From contig JAJFFE010000131.1 of NCBI GenBank assembly GCA_021776775.1, positions 1 to 34,753 on the forward strand: 34,753 nt of DNA, read 5' to 3'. Shown here in pieces: positions 8,697-17,968 of the stretch. Positions within the stretch are counted from its first letter, which is position 1, and each line of letters starts with the position of its first letter. The notes beneath the pieces are model-generated. The model searched no databases, was not told where the DNA came from, and saw only the letters and a program-made list of their open reading frames with translations. The position numbers and the translations under genes are program-made. This DNA comes from Planctomycetota bacterium (GTDB lineage: Bacteria > Planctomycetota > UBA8108 > UBA1146 > JAJFFE01).

Positions 8697-10187
8697 TCAC
8701 GCAATAATCTTGCGAATCGCCTCGGCGCCTTCGACGCCGACCAGCTTCTGATCGAGCCCGTTGTAGAAGTAGCTCAGATCATTGGGGTCGAGGCCGAGCT
8801 GCTGAAGGATCGTTGCGTGAAGGTTCTTCACATGCAGGCGATCGGTGCGCGCTTCGGCGCCCAGTTCGTCGGTTTCACCCAGGCTGACCCCGCCTTTGAT
8901 GCCGCCGCCCGCCATCCACATGGTGAAGCCGTAGCTGTTGTGGTCGCGACCGGTACCTTTGGCGTACTCGGCGGTCGGTTGTCGACCGAACTCCCCGCCC
9001 CATACGACCAACGTTTCGTCCAGCATGCCGCGACGCTTGAGGTCTTGCAGGAGGCCGGCGATCGGTTTGTCGGTTCGACCGGCGTGGTACGTGTGGTTGC
9101 GGACCAGATCTCCGTGGGCGTCCCAGTTGTCGTCGTTGTGTCCGCCGCCGGAGTACACCTGCACGAAACGCACGCCGCGTTCGACGAGGCGACGGGCCAA
9201 GAGGCACTTCTTCCCGAAGGGTGTCGTCATTGGGTTGTCGAGACCGTAGAGCTCTTGGGTCGCTTCGTCCTCCTGCGTAATGTCGACGGCTTCCGGCGCT
9301 TCGGTTTGCATCCGATACGCCAGCTCGAAGCTGGAGATTCTCGCCCGCAGGTCAGAGTTGTGACCGCGAATCGACTCATGCAGAGCGTTCTGGGAGTTCA
9401 CATGATCGATGATCTCGCGTTGAAGCGAGCGGCTCATGCCGGCCTGCGGCTTGAGGTCGAGGATCGGCGTGCCTTCGGAACGTAACTGCACGCCCTGGTA
9501 GGACGCCGGCATGTAGCCGCTCGTCCAGTTCTTGGCGCCGCTGATTGGGCCGCCGGTTTCGTCGAGCATGACGACGTAGCCGGGCAAGTTGTCGTTCACG
9601 CTGCCCAACCCGTACGTGACCCACGAGCCGATCGAGGGGTGTCCACTCAGGATTCGACCACAGTTCATCATCAGCAGAGCGGAACCATGAATCGGGGACT
9701 CGGCGTACATCGAGTGGAGGAACGCCATGTCGTCGACGCACTCACCGAGGTGCGGGAACAAGTCAGAGACCCACTTGCCGCACTCACCGTACTGCTTGAA
9801 CTTCCACTTCGGCCCGACCACGCGACCTTCGCTCTTGCGACCCCCACGACCAAACGTCTTAACCTTGATCGTCTTGCCGTCCAGCGGATAGAGGTCCGGC
9901 TTGTAGTCGAACGTATCGATGTGGCTCGGGCCGCCGTACATGAACAGGAAGATGACCGACTTCGCCTTGCCCGGCAGCGGCGCGGGCTTGGCGGCGAGCG
10001 GGTTCGCAAAGGTGCTCACTCCATCGGCAGCGATCGCTTGGTTCTTGATCCAGTCGCCGCCGAGCATGCCCGACAGCGCTACCGCACCAAACCCTCCGCC
10101 CAACTCCCAAAGGAACTGGCGCCGAGTGCGTCCGCAGAAGTGGTTCTCCGGTTTGTCGAACGGATCAGCCATCGAGCTACTACCCAT
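8697..10187 (-). CDS. DUF1501 protein, Tat-exported, alkaline-phosphatase-like fold
   Basis: The 496-aa protein begins with a twin-arginine leader (RTRRQFLWELGGGFGAVALSGML, residues about 20-42), so it is exported folded. The body shows DUF1501 landmarks: MYGGPSHIDTFDYKPDL, AESPIHGSALLMMNCGR, GHNDDNWDAHGD and WGGEFGRQP. The family is related to sulfatases and alkaline phosphatases and is expanded in planctomycetes, but its reaction is not established. Its ATG 10187 shares one base with the stop of the upstream DUF1553 gene in a TGATG overlap, so the two are translationally coupled. A second ATG five codons later is possible. The pairing with a PSCyt1/DUF1553 gene is the classic planctomycete arrangement. 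Confidence 0.93.
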   Translation of the reverse strand: MGSSSMADPFDKPENHFCGRTRRQFLWELGGGFGAVALSGMLGGDWIKNQAIAADGVSTFANPLAAKPAPLPGKAKSVIFLFMYGGPSHIDTFDYKPDLYPLDGKTIKVKTFGRGGRKSEGRVVGPKWKFKQYGECGKWVSDLFPHLGECVDDMAFLHSMYAESPIHGSALLMMNCGRILSGHPSIGSWVTYGLGSVNDNLPGYVVMLDETGGPISGAKNWTSGYMPASYQGVQLRSEGTPILDLKPQAGMSRSLQREIIDHVNSQNALHESIRGHNSDLRARISSFELAYRMQTEAPEAVDITQEDEATQELYGLDNPMTTPFGKKCLLARRLVERGVRFVQVYSGGGHNDDNWDAHGDLVRNHTYHAGRTDKPIAGLLQDLKRRGMLDETLVVWGGEFGRQPTAEYAKGTGRDHNSYGFTMWMAGGGIKGGVSLGETDELGAEARTDRLHVKNLHATILQQLGLDPNDLSYFYNGLDQKLVGVEGAEAIRKIIA

Positions 10188-13100
10188 CAGTCGAGGAACA
10201 AGAACTCGTTGAGATTGTACAGCGACAGCGAGAAGAGACGCAGCGACTCTCGCTCGTCCAACCCGAAGTCGGCGCGCATGCGCCGCACGAACGCGACGTT
10301 GCGTTCCACTTCCTCGGCCAGCGGGGGGCGCGCGAGTGCGCCTTGCAGCGCTGAGCGAATCTGCTCGTCAAGGTCCTTACTCTGTTGCAGCAAGTGATCG
10401 GCGAGCACGCCTGACTCTTCGTTGAGGAACGCGCTGTTGAGCATGGTCAACGTCTGCGTCGGCACGTTGGTGACAAAGCGTTCGGCGCAACTAGAGTCGG
10501 TGTCCGCTTGGTCGAACGTTTCGAGGAACGATTCGCGCAGGGACCGCTTGACGAAGACGTAGATGCTGCGCCGGTCTTGCTGGTCGGGAGGAGATTTTCC
10601 CCACGCTTGATCCGGACGCGAAGACGTTTCTAGCACTTCGCGCGGCAGTTTCGTGTAGATGCTCGGACCAAACATTTGCCGGTTCAACGTCGCGTTCACC
10701 GCGAGCACGCTGTCCCGGATCTCTTCCGCGGTGAGGCGTCGCATGTCGAAGCGCCAGAAGAGATCATTGTTGGGGTCGCGCGTCTGCCCGGCGGCGGTTG
10801 CCTTCGACGTCATTCGGTACGCCCGGCTCGACATGATGAACCGGTGCATCTGTTTGATCGACCAGTCGCGCGCCATGAACTCGGACGCCAAGAAGTCGAG
10901 AAGCTTCGGGTGCGTCGGTCCCGTGCCGAGTTGGCCGAAGTCACTCGGCGAGCGAACGATGCCGCGGCCGAAGTGGAACTGCCAGATGCGATTGACCATC
11001 ACGCGCGCCGTGACGGGATTGTTCCGACTGGCAATCCAACGTGCCAGCACCAGGCGACGCCCAGTCGACTTCGCGCCGTTGGCGGGGACGGGGACGTTCG
11101 CCAGTTGGTTACCGGCCGGTCCTAGCACTTCGGGGAATCCTGGGGTGACTTCGTCTCCCGGGACGTTGGCATTGCCGCGAAGATGGATGAACTGCTTCGG
11201 CGAGTTGTCACTGCGTTCGAACGCTATCGGCGCCGGGTACGGTCGACGCACCGGTCGCGCCGTCTCCGTTGCGATGAGGGTCAGGATTGCGTCCGCTTCC
11301 TCGAACCGGTCGGCCCCGATGAGATCTCGACCTTCGCGCTTCAATCGCTCGATCCACAAGTCGTGCAGCTGTTGTGGCGGGTGACCGGTTCCGAGACCGA
11401 CGTCGATGTACTGTCCCCCGAAGTCCTGGACGCAATGCACCGCGATCGTGTTTGACCCGACGACCAGCGCGTCGCGCGCTTGGTCCGTGAGCATCTCTCG
11501 GTGGTAGGCGACCGTGTACTTGTCGCGCTCGAAGACCGGTACACCGTTGATGTAGACCTCGACGTCGTCGTCGTGGTGGAAGCGAATGGCGAGGTTGGGC
11601 GGGATCTCGGTGAGACGGAACGAGCGTCGTAGGTAGATCTCCGGTGCGGTCCAGTCCGTGCCGATCTTGCTCGCCGGTGTGCCGCGCCGGCCAAACCCTC
11701 CGGGGCCCTGCTTCCAGGCGCTAGCGTCGAACCCTTGCGCTTCCCAGCCGTCGTCCTGTTTGTCGAACGTGTACCGCCACGTTTGCTTTTCGCGCTCAGA
11801 GGTGGGCAGCAAGACCCGCTCTTCTTCTTCGATCGCACGACCGGACTTGGCCCACGCCGCGGCGACTTCATCGAGGTAGACCTGCAACTGTTGATCGAGC
11901 TCCGACAGCCGTGCGGTGCGTTCGTTCAACGACCAGATAGTTTCGCCGGGTCGTTGCGGATCTTCGATCGGCCGGGTGATGTGCTTGCCGGTGCCGTGGT
12001 CGGTCAGGTTGTTGAAGAACGCCATCATGCGGTAGTAATCGCGTTGCGTGATCGGGTCCTTCTTGTGGTCGTGACAACGAGCGCATCCGACAGTGGTCCC
12101 GAGGAAGGTCAATGTTGTCACGTCGATGATGTCGGCCAGCACGTCGGCCCGCGACTGGTTGCGATCGATCGGTTCGTCGTCCCAGATCGGGAGTCGATGA
12201 AATCCCGTGGCGATCCGCTCGTCGGGGCCCGCACCAGGAAGTTCGTCGCCGGCGATCTGTTCGATAATGAACTGATCGTAAGGCTTGTCACTGTTGAACG
12301 ACCGAATCACGTAGTCGCGGTACCGCCACATGTTGACCTTGGTCGAGTCGCGTTCGTAGCCGTTGGTTTCGGCGTAGCGCACAAGGTCTAGCCAGTAGCG
12401 GCCCCACTTCTCACCGTACTGCGGCGACTCGAGCAGGCGGTCGATCAAGCGCTCCCACTTCTCCGGCGCCGTGTCGGCGAGGTACGCAGCGACTTCGGCG
12501 CGGGTCGGCGGGAGGCCGGTGAGATCGTAGGTCGCGCGCCGAAGCAGGGTCACGTCATCGGCTAGGGGAGACGGCGATAGCCCTGCGCTCTCCACGCGGC
12601 TGGCGATAAACGCGTCGATGCCGTGCTTCGACCACTTGTCCGCGCGCGGCGACGGAACCGTCGGTCGCACGACCGGGCGGTACGCCCAGTAGTCTCGATC
12701 CTTGTCGGTGATCAGCCGCTCGCGAACCGGCTCCGCTTCGAGTGTTCCGAGGCGTCCCGCTTCGCCCGCGGTCCACGGCGTGCCACGTTTGATCCAGTCA
12801 GAGAGAATCGCGCGCTCGGCAGGTGGGAGTTTGGCGGTCGGTGGCATCTCGAGATCGTTTCGATACTCGATCGCCGCCAGTAGAACGCTCTTCTCCGGAT
12901 TCGCCTCGTCGACGGCAGGCCCGCGTTCGCCGCCTCGCACCAGGGAGTCGCGATCGATCAGACTCAGGCCGCTGCGAACCTTGCGACCGCCGTGACAGTC
13001 GACGCAGTGGGTCACGAGCAGCGGTCGGACCTGCGACTCGAAAAAGGCGAGGTCTTCAACGTCATCGCGACGCGGGGTCGCGGTCGGTGTAGCCGACGTT

Positions 13101-13201
13101 CCAATCGAAAGGCCGAGCACGACAGATGCGATGAGGGTCACCGCGCCGAACGGAGATCGGAGGTCCCGTCGAAGTTGACGACGCGGGCGAGTTCGAGCCA
13201 T
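10187..13201 (-). CDS. PSCyt1-DUF1549-DUF1553 exported protein with inserted jelly-roll domain
   Basis: The 1004-aa protein has a signal segment (residues about 18-36), then a planctomycete cytochrome-c-like domain with haem motif Cys66-Val-Asp-Cys69-His70. DUF1549 follows (about 175-380). A beta-sandwich insertion at about 470-600 includes RFHHDDDVEVYINGVPVF and resembles sugar-binding jelly rolls. DUF1553 covers about 710-980, including NRIWQFHFGRGIV. The family is taken to act in the periplasm, perhaps in complex-carbohydrate breakdown, but no reaction is proven. ATG 13201 is chosen because AAGGAG lies 11 bases upstream; a GTG at 13213 would touch that site. It is cotranscribed with the DUF1501 gene and divergent from the ROK gene. 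Confidence 0.93.
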   Translation of the reverse strand: MARTRPRRQLRRDLRSPFGAVTLIASVVLGLSIGTSATPTATPRRDDVEDLAFFESQVRPLLVTHCVDCHGGRKVRSGLSLIDRDSLVRGGERGPAVDEANPEKSVLLAAIEYRNDLEMPPTAKLPPAERAILSDWIKRGTPWTAGEAGRLGTLEAEPVRERLITDKDRDYWAYRPVVRPTVPSPRADKWSKHGIDAFIASRVESAGLSPSPLADDVTLLRRATYDLTGLPPTRAEVAAYLADTAPEKWERLIDRLLESPQYGEKWGRYWLDLVRYAETNGYERDSTKVNMWRYRDYVIRSFNSDKPYDQFIIEQIAGDELPGAGPDERIATGFHRLPIWDDEPIDRNQSRADVLADIIDVTTLTFLGTTVGCARCHDHKKDPITQRDYYRMMAFFNNLTDHGTGKHITRPIEDPQRPGETIWSLNERTARLSELDQQLQVYLDEVAAAWAKSGRAIEEEERVLLPTSEREKQTWRYTFDKQDDGWEAQGFDASAWKQGPGGFGRRGTPASKIGTDWTAPEIYLRRSFRLTEIPPNLAIRFHHDDDVEVYINGVPVFERDKYTVAYHREMLTDQARDALVVGSNTIAVHCVQDFGGQYIDVGLGTGHPPQQLHDLWIERLKREGRDLIGADRFEEADAILTLIATETARPVRRPYPAPIAFERSDNSPKQFIHLRGNANVPGDEVTPGFPEVLGPAGNQLANVPVPANGAKSTGRRLVLARWIASRNNPVTARVMVNRIWQFHFGRGIVRSPSDFGQLGTGPTHPKLLDFLASEFMARDWSIKQMHRFIMSSRAYRMTSKATAAGQTRDPNNDLFWRFDMRRLTAEEIRDSVLAVNATLNRQMFGPSIYTKLPREVLETSSRPDQAWGKSPPDQQDRRSIYVFVKRSLRESFLETFDQADTDSSCAERFVTNVPTQTLTMLNSAFLNEESGVLADHLLQQSKDLDEQIRSALQGALARPPLAEEVERNVAFVRRMRADFGLDERESLRLFSLSLYNLNEFLFLD

Positions 13202-13234
13202 GTGAGAAGTCACTCCTTCGAAGTGGGGAGTTTA

Positions 13235-13257
13235 CTTAGTTTAGCTTGCTAAGCAAG
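13235..13257. promoter_or_regulatory. Candidate ROK-type operator in the divergent promoter
   Basis: The A/T-rich stretch contains TTAGC-TT-GCTAA (13241-13252), a perfect inverted repeat, overlapped by CTTGC-TAA-GCAAG (13245-13257). It lies 34 bases before the DUF1553 start and 71 bases before the ROK start. Operators of ROK repressors such as XylR are A/T-rich inverted repeats with TTAG ends. Its position suggests it controls one or both divergent units. Binding is inferred, not shown. Confidence 0.45.
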
Positions 13258-13327
13258 TCTCCGCCCGTTGAAATTGGGCTGCTCCCGACCGGTGTGGGGT
13301 CTACTCAAAGTGCACGGAGGAAGAGAC

Positions 13328-14503
13328 TTGCGCGTGAACTCTCCGATCGCCCCCGGGCTGCTTCGACAGATGACCGCGCGCCGCATCCTCGAAGTGCTCG
13401 GCCGCGGCCCCGCTTCGCGAGCCGATCTCGTGCGCGAAACCGGGATCAGCGCGCCGACCGTCTCGAAAGCGGTCGTGAGCCTGATCGCCGCGGGGCTGCT
13501 CGAAGAGGCGGACCTTACTCGCACCCTGGGAAGACCCGGTCGACAGGTTCGACTGGCGCGGCAATCGACGCAAGTGATCGGGGTCGAACTGGACGTCGCG
13601 GTCGGTCGCGTGCTCGTGGCGGGGCTCGACGGCACACCGGTCGAAACCGAGGCTGGAGAGCCGGCCGGACCCACCCTCTTTTCTGTCCCTTCCACCTACG
13701 ACGCCATGATCGACCGATTGGTCGAGGTACTTCGTCCCCACGTCACACAAGACGATGTAAACGTGCTCGGCGTTGGCATCTCTACCCCAGGGCTCATCGA
13801 TCGTTCCACTCAACGCGTGCTACTCTCCCCCAACCTGCCGTGGTTGAACGACGCTTACCTTGCCCGCGATCTCGAACAGCGACTCGACGTCGACTGCTAC
13901 TTGATTCAAGAGGCGAACGCGCTTTGCTACGCCGAACGCGCCTACGGCCGCGCACAGGGCGTCTCTCACTTTGCGTTGCTCGACGGAACCACAGGGCTAG
14001 GGCTCGGCGTGATGCAGAACGACGTGCCCATCTACGGACACCGAGGTTTGGCAGGCGAAATTGGTCATATCACAGTCGACCCCGAGGGGCGGCTCTGCGG
14101 CTGTGGCAACCGGGGATGCCTGGAGACGCTGGCTACCGACTCTAGTCTGCTCGCTGCCATCTCCGAGGCTGTCGGCCGAACGCTGTCGATGGCAGAGGCG
14201 CTCGAGCTATCGAACGATCCGCCGCCTGCGGTTCGTGCCGCGATCGATCGAGGTGCGACCTACTTCTCGGTCGCCTTGGCCGCCGTCGTCAACCTGTTCG
14301 ATCCGGGAGCGCTGTTCGTGCACAGTCGATGGCTATCGGAGTGTCCCGGGTTTTTCGAAACCGTCGTCGAGCAGGCGCGACAGCGCGCCCTGGGACCCAC
14401 CATCGATGGTTGCCGCATCGAGCGCGCGTCGGGCACCAAGGTCCAGGGCGCCGTCGCCGGAGTGCTTCGCCGTGTTCTCGATGCAGTCGGGCCGTCGACT
14501 TGA
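13328..14503 (+). CDS. ROK-family transcriptional regulator
   Basis: The 391-aa protein has an N-terminal winged helix-turn-helix (about residues 15-70; RADLVRETGISAPTVSKAV) followed by a sugar-kinase-like ROK domain. The ROK zinc motif is complete: CGCGNRGCLE, with Cys257, Cys259 and Cys264, preceded by GEIGHITVDPEG. Family members repress sugar genes and release DNA on binding a sugar or sugar phosphate. TTG 13328 is preferred because GGAGG lies seven bases upstream; GTG 13334 is the alternative. It stands immediately before a dehydrogenase and sugar ABC transporter on the same strand, so it probably controls them. Confidence 0.9.
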   Translation: MRVNSPIAPGLLRQMTARRILEVLGRGPASRADLVRETGISAPTVSKAVVSLIAAGLLEEADLTRTLGRPGRQVRLARQSTQVIGVELDVAVGRVLVAGLDGTPVETEAGEPAGPTLFSVPSTYDAMIDRLVEVLRPHVTQDDVNVLGVGISTPGLIDRSTQRVLLSPNLPWLNDAYLARDLEQRLDVDCYLIQEANALCYAERAYGRAQGVSHFALLDGTTGLGLGVMQNDVPIYGHRGLAGEIGHITVDPEGRLCGCGNRGCLETLATDSSLLAAISEAVGRTLSMAEALELSNDPPPAVRAAIDRGATYFSVALAAVVNLFDPGALFVHSRWLSECPGFFETVVEQARQRALGPTIDGCRIERASGTKVQGAVAGVLRRVLDAVGPST

Positions 14504-14528
14504 GCATTGCCGCCCACCACGCCGAACG

Positions 14529-14593
14529 TTGCAACCGTGGTCGAGACCCGGCTAAGGTACCAAATCCAACAGAAGCACGGAGTCTCGTGAGAC
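14529..14593 (+). promoter_or_regulatory. Candidate promoter and operator of the sugar operon
   Basis: TTGCAA (14529-14534) and TAAGGT (14553-14558) are 18 bases apart, a loose sigma-70 pattern. Downstream, GTCTC-GT-GAGAC (14582-14593) is a perfect inverted repeat lying just before the ribosome binding site of the dehydrogenase, where a repressor could block transcription. It does not resemble the A/T-rich palindrome upstream of the ROK gene, so a different factor may bind. Confidence 0.35.
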
Positions 14594-14605
14594 AGGACAA
14601 CGAAA

Positions 14606-15361
14606 ATGCCATTCGATCTGACGGGCCGCGTCGCATTGGTCACCGGCAGCACGACGGGACTGGGCAAGGCGATGGCTCGCTCCCTCGCGGACGCGGGGGC
14701 CAAAGTTGCGCTCAACTACTTCAACAACGAACAGCGCGCTCACCGTTCGTTCAATGAATTTCGTCAAGCGGGTGGCGAAGGCGCGCTCTTTCGCGCTGAT
14801 GTCACCGACGAAGCGGACGTCAATCGTATGGTGCAGGAGATCGAGGCGGAGCTCGGTGGCGTCGATATCGTCGTTCTCAACGCCACGCCTGATCAGCCAC
14901 TGATGCCGATCGAAGAGTACGACTGGGCGCACTATCAGCGGATGCTCGACTTCTTCGTGAAGAGCCCTTACCTGGTCACGCGCGCGGTGCTCGCGCGTAT
15001 GAAGAACCAGCGCTGGGGCCGCATCATCAACATCACCAGTGAAGTGTTTGATCGAGGGCTGGCCCCGTTCACCGCATACGTCGCCGCCAAAGGCGCGCAG
15101 ACGGGGTTCACGCGCAGCCTTGCCACCGAGCTCGCTCCGTTTGGGATCACCGTCAACAACGTTTCTCCCGGTTGGATCCCCGTGGAACGTCACGAGAACG
15201 ATCCACAGGATGCGAAGGACGAGTACCTTGCGCTCATTCCGGCCGGACGTTGGGGCGTTCCGGCGGACGTCGGCGGGGCGGTGACCTACTACGCGAGCAA
15301 CGAAGCGAGCTTCGTCACCGGACAGACCGTATCCGTCAACGGGGGAATGACCGTTCATTAA
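14606..15361 (+). CDS. Short-chain dehydrogenase/reductase (classical SDR)
   Basis: The 251-aa protein is a cytoplasmic NAD(P)-dependent oxidoreductase. It shows TGSTTGLG (residues 13-20) for the cofactor, NAT at 92-94 where NAG is usual, Ser145, and the catalytic pair Tyr158/Lys162 in YVAAK. It ends in the usual SxxxxFVTGQxxxxxGG segment. A basic or acidic cofactor selector is not clear. AGGA lies about nine bases before ATG 14606. Twenty bases separate it from the sugar-binding protein gene. In this setting it most likely oxidises the imported sugar or a derivative; the substrate is not deducible. Confidence 0.92.
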   Translation: MPFDLTGRVALVTGSTTGLGKAMARSLADAGAKVALNYFNNEQRAHRSFNEFRQAGGEGALFRADVTDEADVNRMVQEIEAELGGVDIVVLNATPDQPLMPIEEYDWAHYQRMLDFFVKSPYLVTRAVLARMKNQRWGRIINITSEVFDRGLAPFTAYVAAKGAQTGFTRSLATELAPFGITVNNVSPGWIPVERHENDPQDAKDEYLALIPAGRWGVPADVGGAVTYYASNEASFVTGQTVSVNGGMTVH

Positions 15362-15381
15362 CGGTCAAAGAGGGGGACTTC

Positions 15382-16416
15382 ATGAAGAGCTGTACCGTTG
15401 CGTTGATCGTGGCTGCCGCAATGCTTTTCGGGTGTGACTCAAAGTCATCCAGTAGCGACGGAGGTGGCAAGCAAACGATTGGCTTCGTCACCAACGGTGT
15501 CGCGAGCTTCTGGACCATCGCCGAGGCCGGCGCGAAGGCGGCGGGTAAAGACCTTGGCGTCCAGGTCGAAGTGCGCATGCCAGGCAAAGACGGCGCCGGC
15601 GATCAGAAGCGAATGATCGAAGAGTTGCTGGCCATGCAGGTCGACGGGATCGCGGTGAGCCCCGTCGACTCCGAGAACCAACTCGACATCCTGAACGACG
15701 CCGCGAAGCGGACCAAGCTCGTCACTCACGACTCCGACGCTGCCAAGAGCGACCGGCTAGCGTTTATCGGGGTCGACAACTACAACGCCGGCCGTATGTG
15801 TGGTCAGTTGGTGAAAGAAGCTATTCCCGACGGCGGCGAGCTGATGATCTTCGTCGGGCGCATCGAGCAAGACAACGCCAAGCTGCGTCGTCAGGGCGTC
15901 ATCGATGAACTGCTCGGCCGGTCGCACGATCCGTCGCGCTTCGACGCTCCCGACGTCGGTGTTCTCGAAGGCGGCGGCTACAAGATACTGGACACTCGGA
16001 CCGACGCGTTCGATCAAGCCAACGCCAAGGCGCAGGCCGAAGACGCGCTCGTCAAGTATCCCGAGATCGACTGCATGGTCGGGCTGTTCGCCTACAACCC
16101 GCCGATGATCATCGAAGCGTTGCGAGGAGCGGGCAAGCTCGGCCAGATCGCAATCATCGGGTTCGACGAAGACGACGCTACCCTACAGGGCATTATCGAC
16201 GGTCACGTGCACGGGACCGTGGTGCAGAATCCTTACCAGTACGGGTACCAGTCGGTGCAGCTGCTTTCAGAACTCGCCAAAGGAAAGAGCGATGGCGTTC
16301 CCGCGGACAAGTTCATCAATGTTCCCGCTCGGAAGATCCTGAAGGACAACGTCGAGTCGTTCTGGACGGACTTGAAGAAGCTTCTCAGCGCCGTACCGAC
16401 GTCACAGCCCAAGTAG
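15382..16416 (+). CDS. Sugar ABC transporter substrate-binding lipoprotein (RbsB-like)
   Basis: The 344-aa protein begins with a lipoprotein signal peptide ending in LFGC (lipidated Cys18), followed by a serine-rich linker. The mature part is a periplasmic-binding type 1 domain of the ribose/galactose class. Features include IGFVTNGVASFWTIAEAG, VDGIAVSPVDSENQ, FIGVDNYNAGR and IIGFDEDDATLQGI. ATG 15382 follows an AGAGGGGG ribosome site; an upstream frame extension to 15172 lies over the dehydrogenase and is rejected. It captures a monosaccharide or similar ligand for the ATPase and permease encoded next. Confidence 0.93.
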   Translation: MKSCTVALIVAAAMLFGCDSKSSSSDGGGKQTIGFVTNGVASFWTIAEAGAKAAGKDLGVQVEVRMPGKDGAGDQKRMIEELLAMQVDGIAVSPVDSENQLDILNDAAKRTKLVTHDSDAAKSDRLAFIGVDNYNAGRMCGQLVKEAIPDGGELMIFVGRIEQDNAKLRRQGVIDELLGRSHDPSRFDAPDVGVLEGGGYKILDTRTDAFDQANAKAQAEDALVKYPEIDCMVGLFAYNPPMIIEALRGAGKLGQIAIIGFDEDDATLQGIIDGHVHGTVVQNPYQYGYQSVQLLSELAKGKSDGVPADKFINVPARKILKDNVESFWTDLKKLLSAVPTSQPK

Positions 16417-16423
16417 CGGGTCG

Positions 16424-17968
16424 ATGACGTCCTCGGACCAACCCCTTCTTCGAGTGCGCGGGGCCACCAAACGGTTCCCGGGGGTAACTGCGCTCGACGG
16501 TGTCGATCTCGATCTGCACGCCGGCGAAGTCCTGGCGGTGATCGGCGAAAACGGCGCCGGCAAGAGCACCCTCATGAAGATATTGGGTGGCGTGCAGCGG
16601 CTCGATGCGGGAACGGTCGAGTACGCAGGTGGCAACGTGTCGTTCAGCCCTGTGTCGCTCAGCCCTGTGTCCTTCAACTCCGTCCAGGAAGCGGTGTCGC
16701 GCGGGATATCGCTCATTCACCAAGAGTTGAACCTGAGTGACAACCTCGATATCGGCGCCAACATCTTCCTCGGGCGCGAGCCTCACCGGTTCTGGTGGAT
16801 CGACCGGGCGACGATCGAGGCGCGGTCGCGCGAGATCTTGACTCGAGTCGGCCTCCACCTGTCACCGAGCACCTTGGTGGCCGAGTTGTCGATCGGCATG
16901 CAGCAACTCGTCGAGATCGCCCGCGCTCTGTCGGTCGACGCCAACGTTCTCATCATGGATGAACCGACGTCGAGCCTGACTCTGACCGAGACCGAGCGTC
17001 TCTTCGAAGTGGTCGCGGATCTCAAGCGACAAGGGGTGGCGGTGATCTACATTTCTCACCGCCTGGGAGAAGTGAAAGCCATTGCAGACCGAGTGCTCGT
17101 ACTGCGCGATGGTCAGAACGTTGGCGAGTTGGCGCGTGACGAGATCACGCACGATCGCATGGTCTCCATGATGGTGGGTCGCGACTTGTCGAACCTTCGA
17201 GTTCGCAAGAGCCGGGCGGAACATGATCGACCGCTGTTGAAAGTGCGGAGCCTCTCGTCGGAACGTTTTCCAGAAACGGCTATCGACTTCGACCTCGCAC
17301 CCGGAGAAATCCTCGGTCTCGCCGGCTTGGTGGGGGCCGGGCGTACCGAAGTGTTGGAAGCTCTCTTCGGGATACGACGCGTCGGCCACGCTAGGATCGA
17401 GCTCGAGGGGAGTGCGGTCACGTGCGGCGATCCGCGCCAGGCGATGCGTCACGGGCTGGCGCTAGTACCAGAGGATCGCAAGCAGCACGGTGTCATCACG
17501 GAGTGGCCGGTACGCGAGAACTTGAGCCTGCCGGTACTATGGCGAGACGCCCGTGGCCGGGTGTTCATCGATCGACGTCGCGAAATCGAAGGCTCCCAGA
17601 GCGCAATGGATCGTCTGTCGGTGAAGGCGTCGAGCGATCGCCAGCTGGTGCATTCGCTGTCCGGTGGCAATCAGCAGAAGGTCGCAGTCGGCAAATGGCT
17701 CGACCTCGATCCGCGGGTGCTGCTGCTCGACGAACCGACTCGCGGAGTTGATGTCGGCGCGAAGGAAGAGATCTACCGGTTGATGGATTCAGTGGCCTCC
17801 AGCGGAGCGGGCGTGGTCTTCGCTTCGAGCGAAATGGAAGAAGTGCTTCGCATGTCCGATCGAGTGCTGGTCTTCCACCAAGGATCGATCGCCGGCGAGT
17901 TGAACGCCGACGAGCTGAGCGAGGAGGCGATCATGACCTTGGCGACCGGGGGCGGTGAGCCGTCATGA
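16424..17968 (+). CDS. Sugar ABC transporter ATP-binding protein with two nucleotide-binding domains (RbsA/MglA-like)
   Basis: The 514-aa protein has two ATPase domains. The first has Walker A GENGAGKST (41-49), signature LSIGMQQ and Walker B VLIMDEPTSSL. The second has the degenerate Walker A GLVGAGRTE, signature LSGGNQQKV and Walker B VLLLDEPTRGVD. This unequal pair is typical of RbsA, MglA and XylG. It powers uptake at the inner membrane. It starts seven bases after the binding-protein stop and overlaps the permease by four bases (ATGA). A 13-bp sequence is repeated in tandem with a 15-bp period at 16644-16671, giving SFSPVSLSPVSF in the first domain, probably a small expansion. Confidence 0.95.
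   Translation: MTSSDQPLLRVRGATKRFPGVTALDGVDLDLHAGEVLAVIGENGAGKSTLMKILGGVQRLDAGTVEYAGGNVSFSPVSLSPVSFNSVQEAVSRGISLIHQELNLSDNLDIGANIFLGREPHRFWWIDRATIEARSREILTRVGLHLSPSTLVAELSIGMQQLVEIARALSVDANVLIMDEPTSSLTLTETERLFEVVADLKRQGVAVIYISHRLGEVKAIADRVLVLRDGQNVGELARDEITHDRMVSMMVGRDLSNLRVRKSRAEHDRPLLKVRSLSSERFPETAIDFDLAPGEILGLAGLVGAGRTEVLEALFGIRRVGHARIELEGSAVTCGDPRQAMRHGLALVPEDRKQHGVITEWPVRENLSLPVLWRDARGRVFIDRRREIEGSQSAMDRLSVKASSDRQLVHSLSGGNQQKVAVGKWLDLDPRVLLLDEPTRGVDVGAKEEIYRLMDSVASSGAGVVFASSEMEEVLRMSDRVLVFHQGSIAGELNADELSEEAIMTLATGGGEPS

Noticed and set aside
14552..15358. 268-codon minus-strand open frame
   Set aside because: It is antisense to the short-chain dehydrogenase, which has all catalytic motifs.
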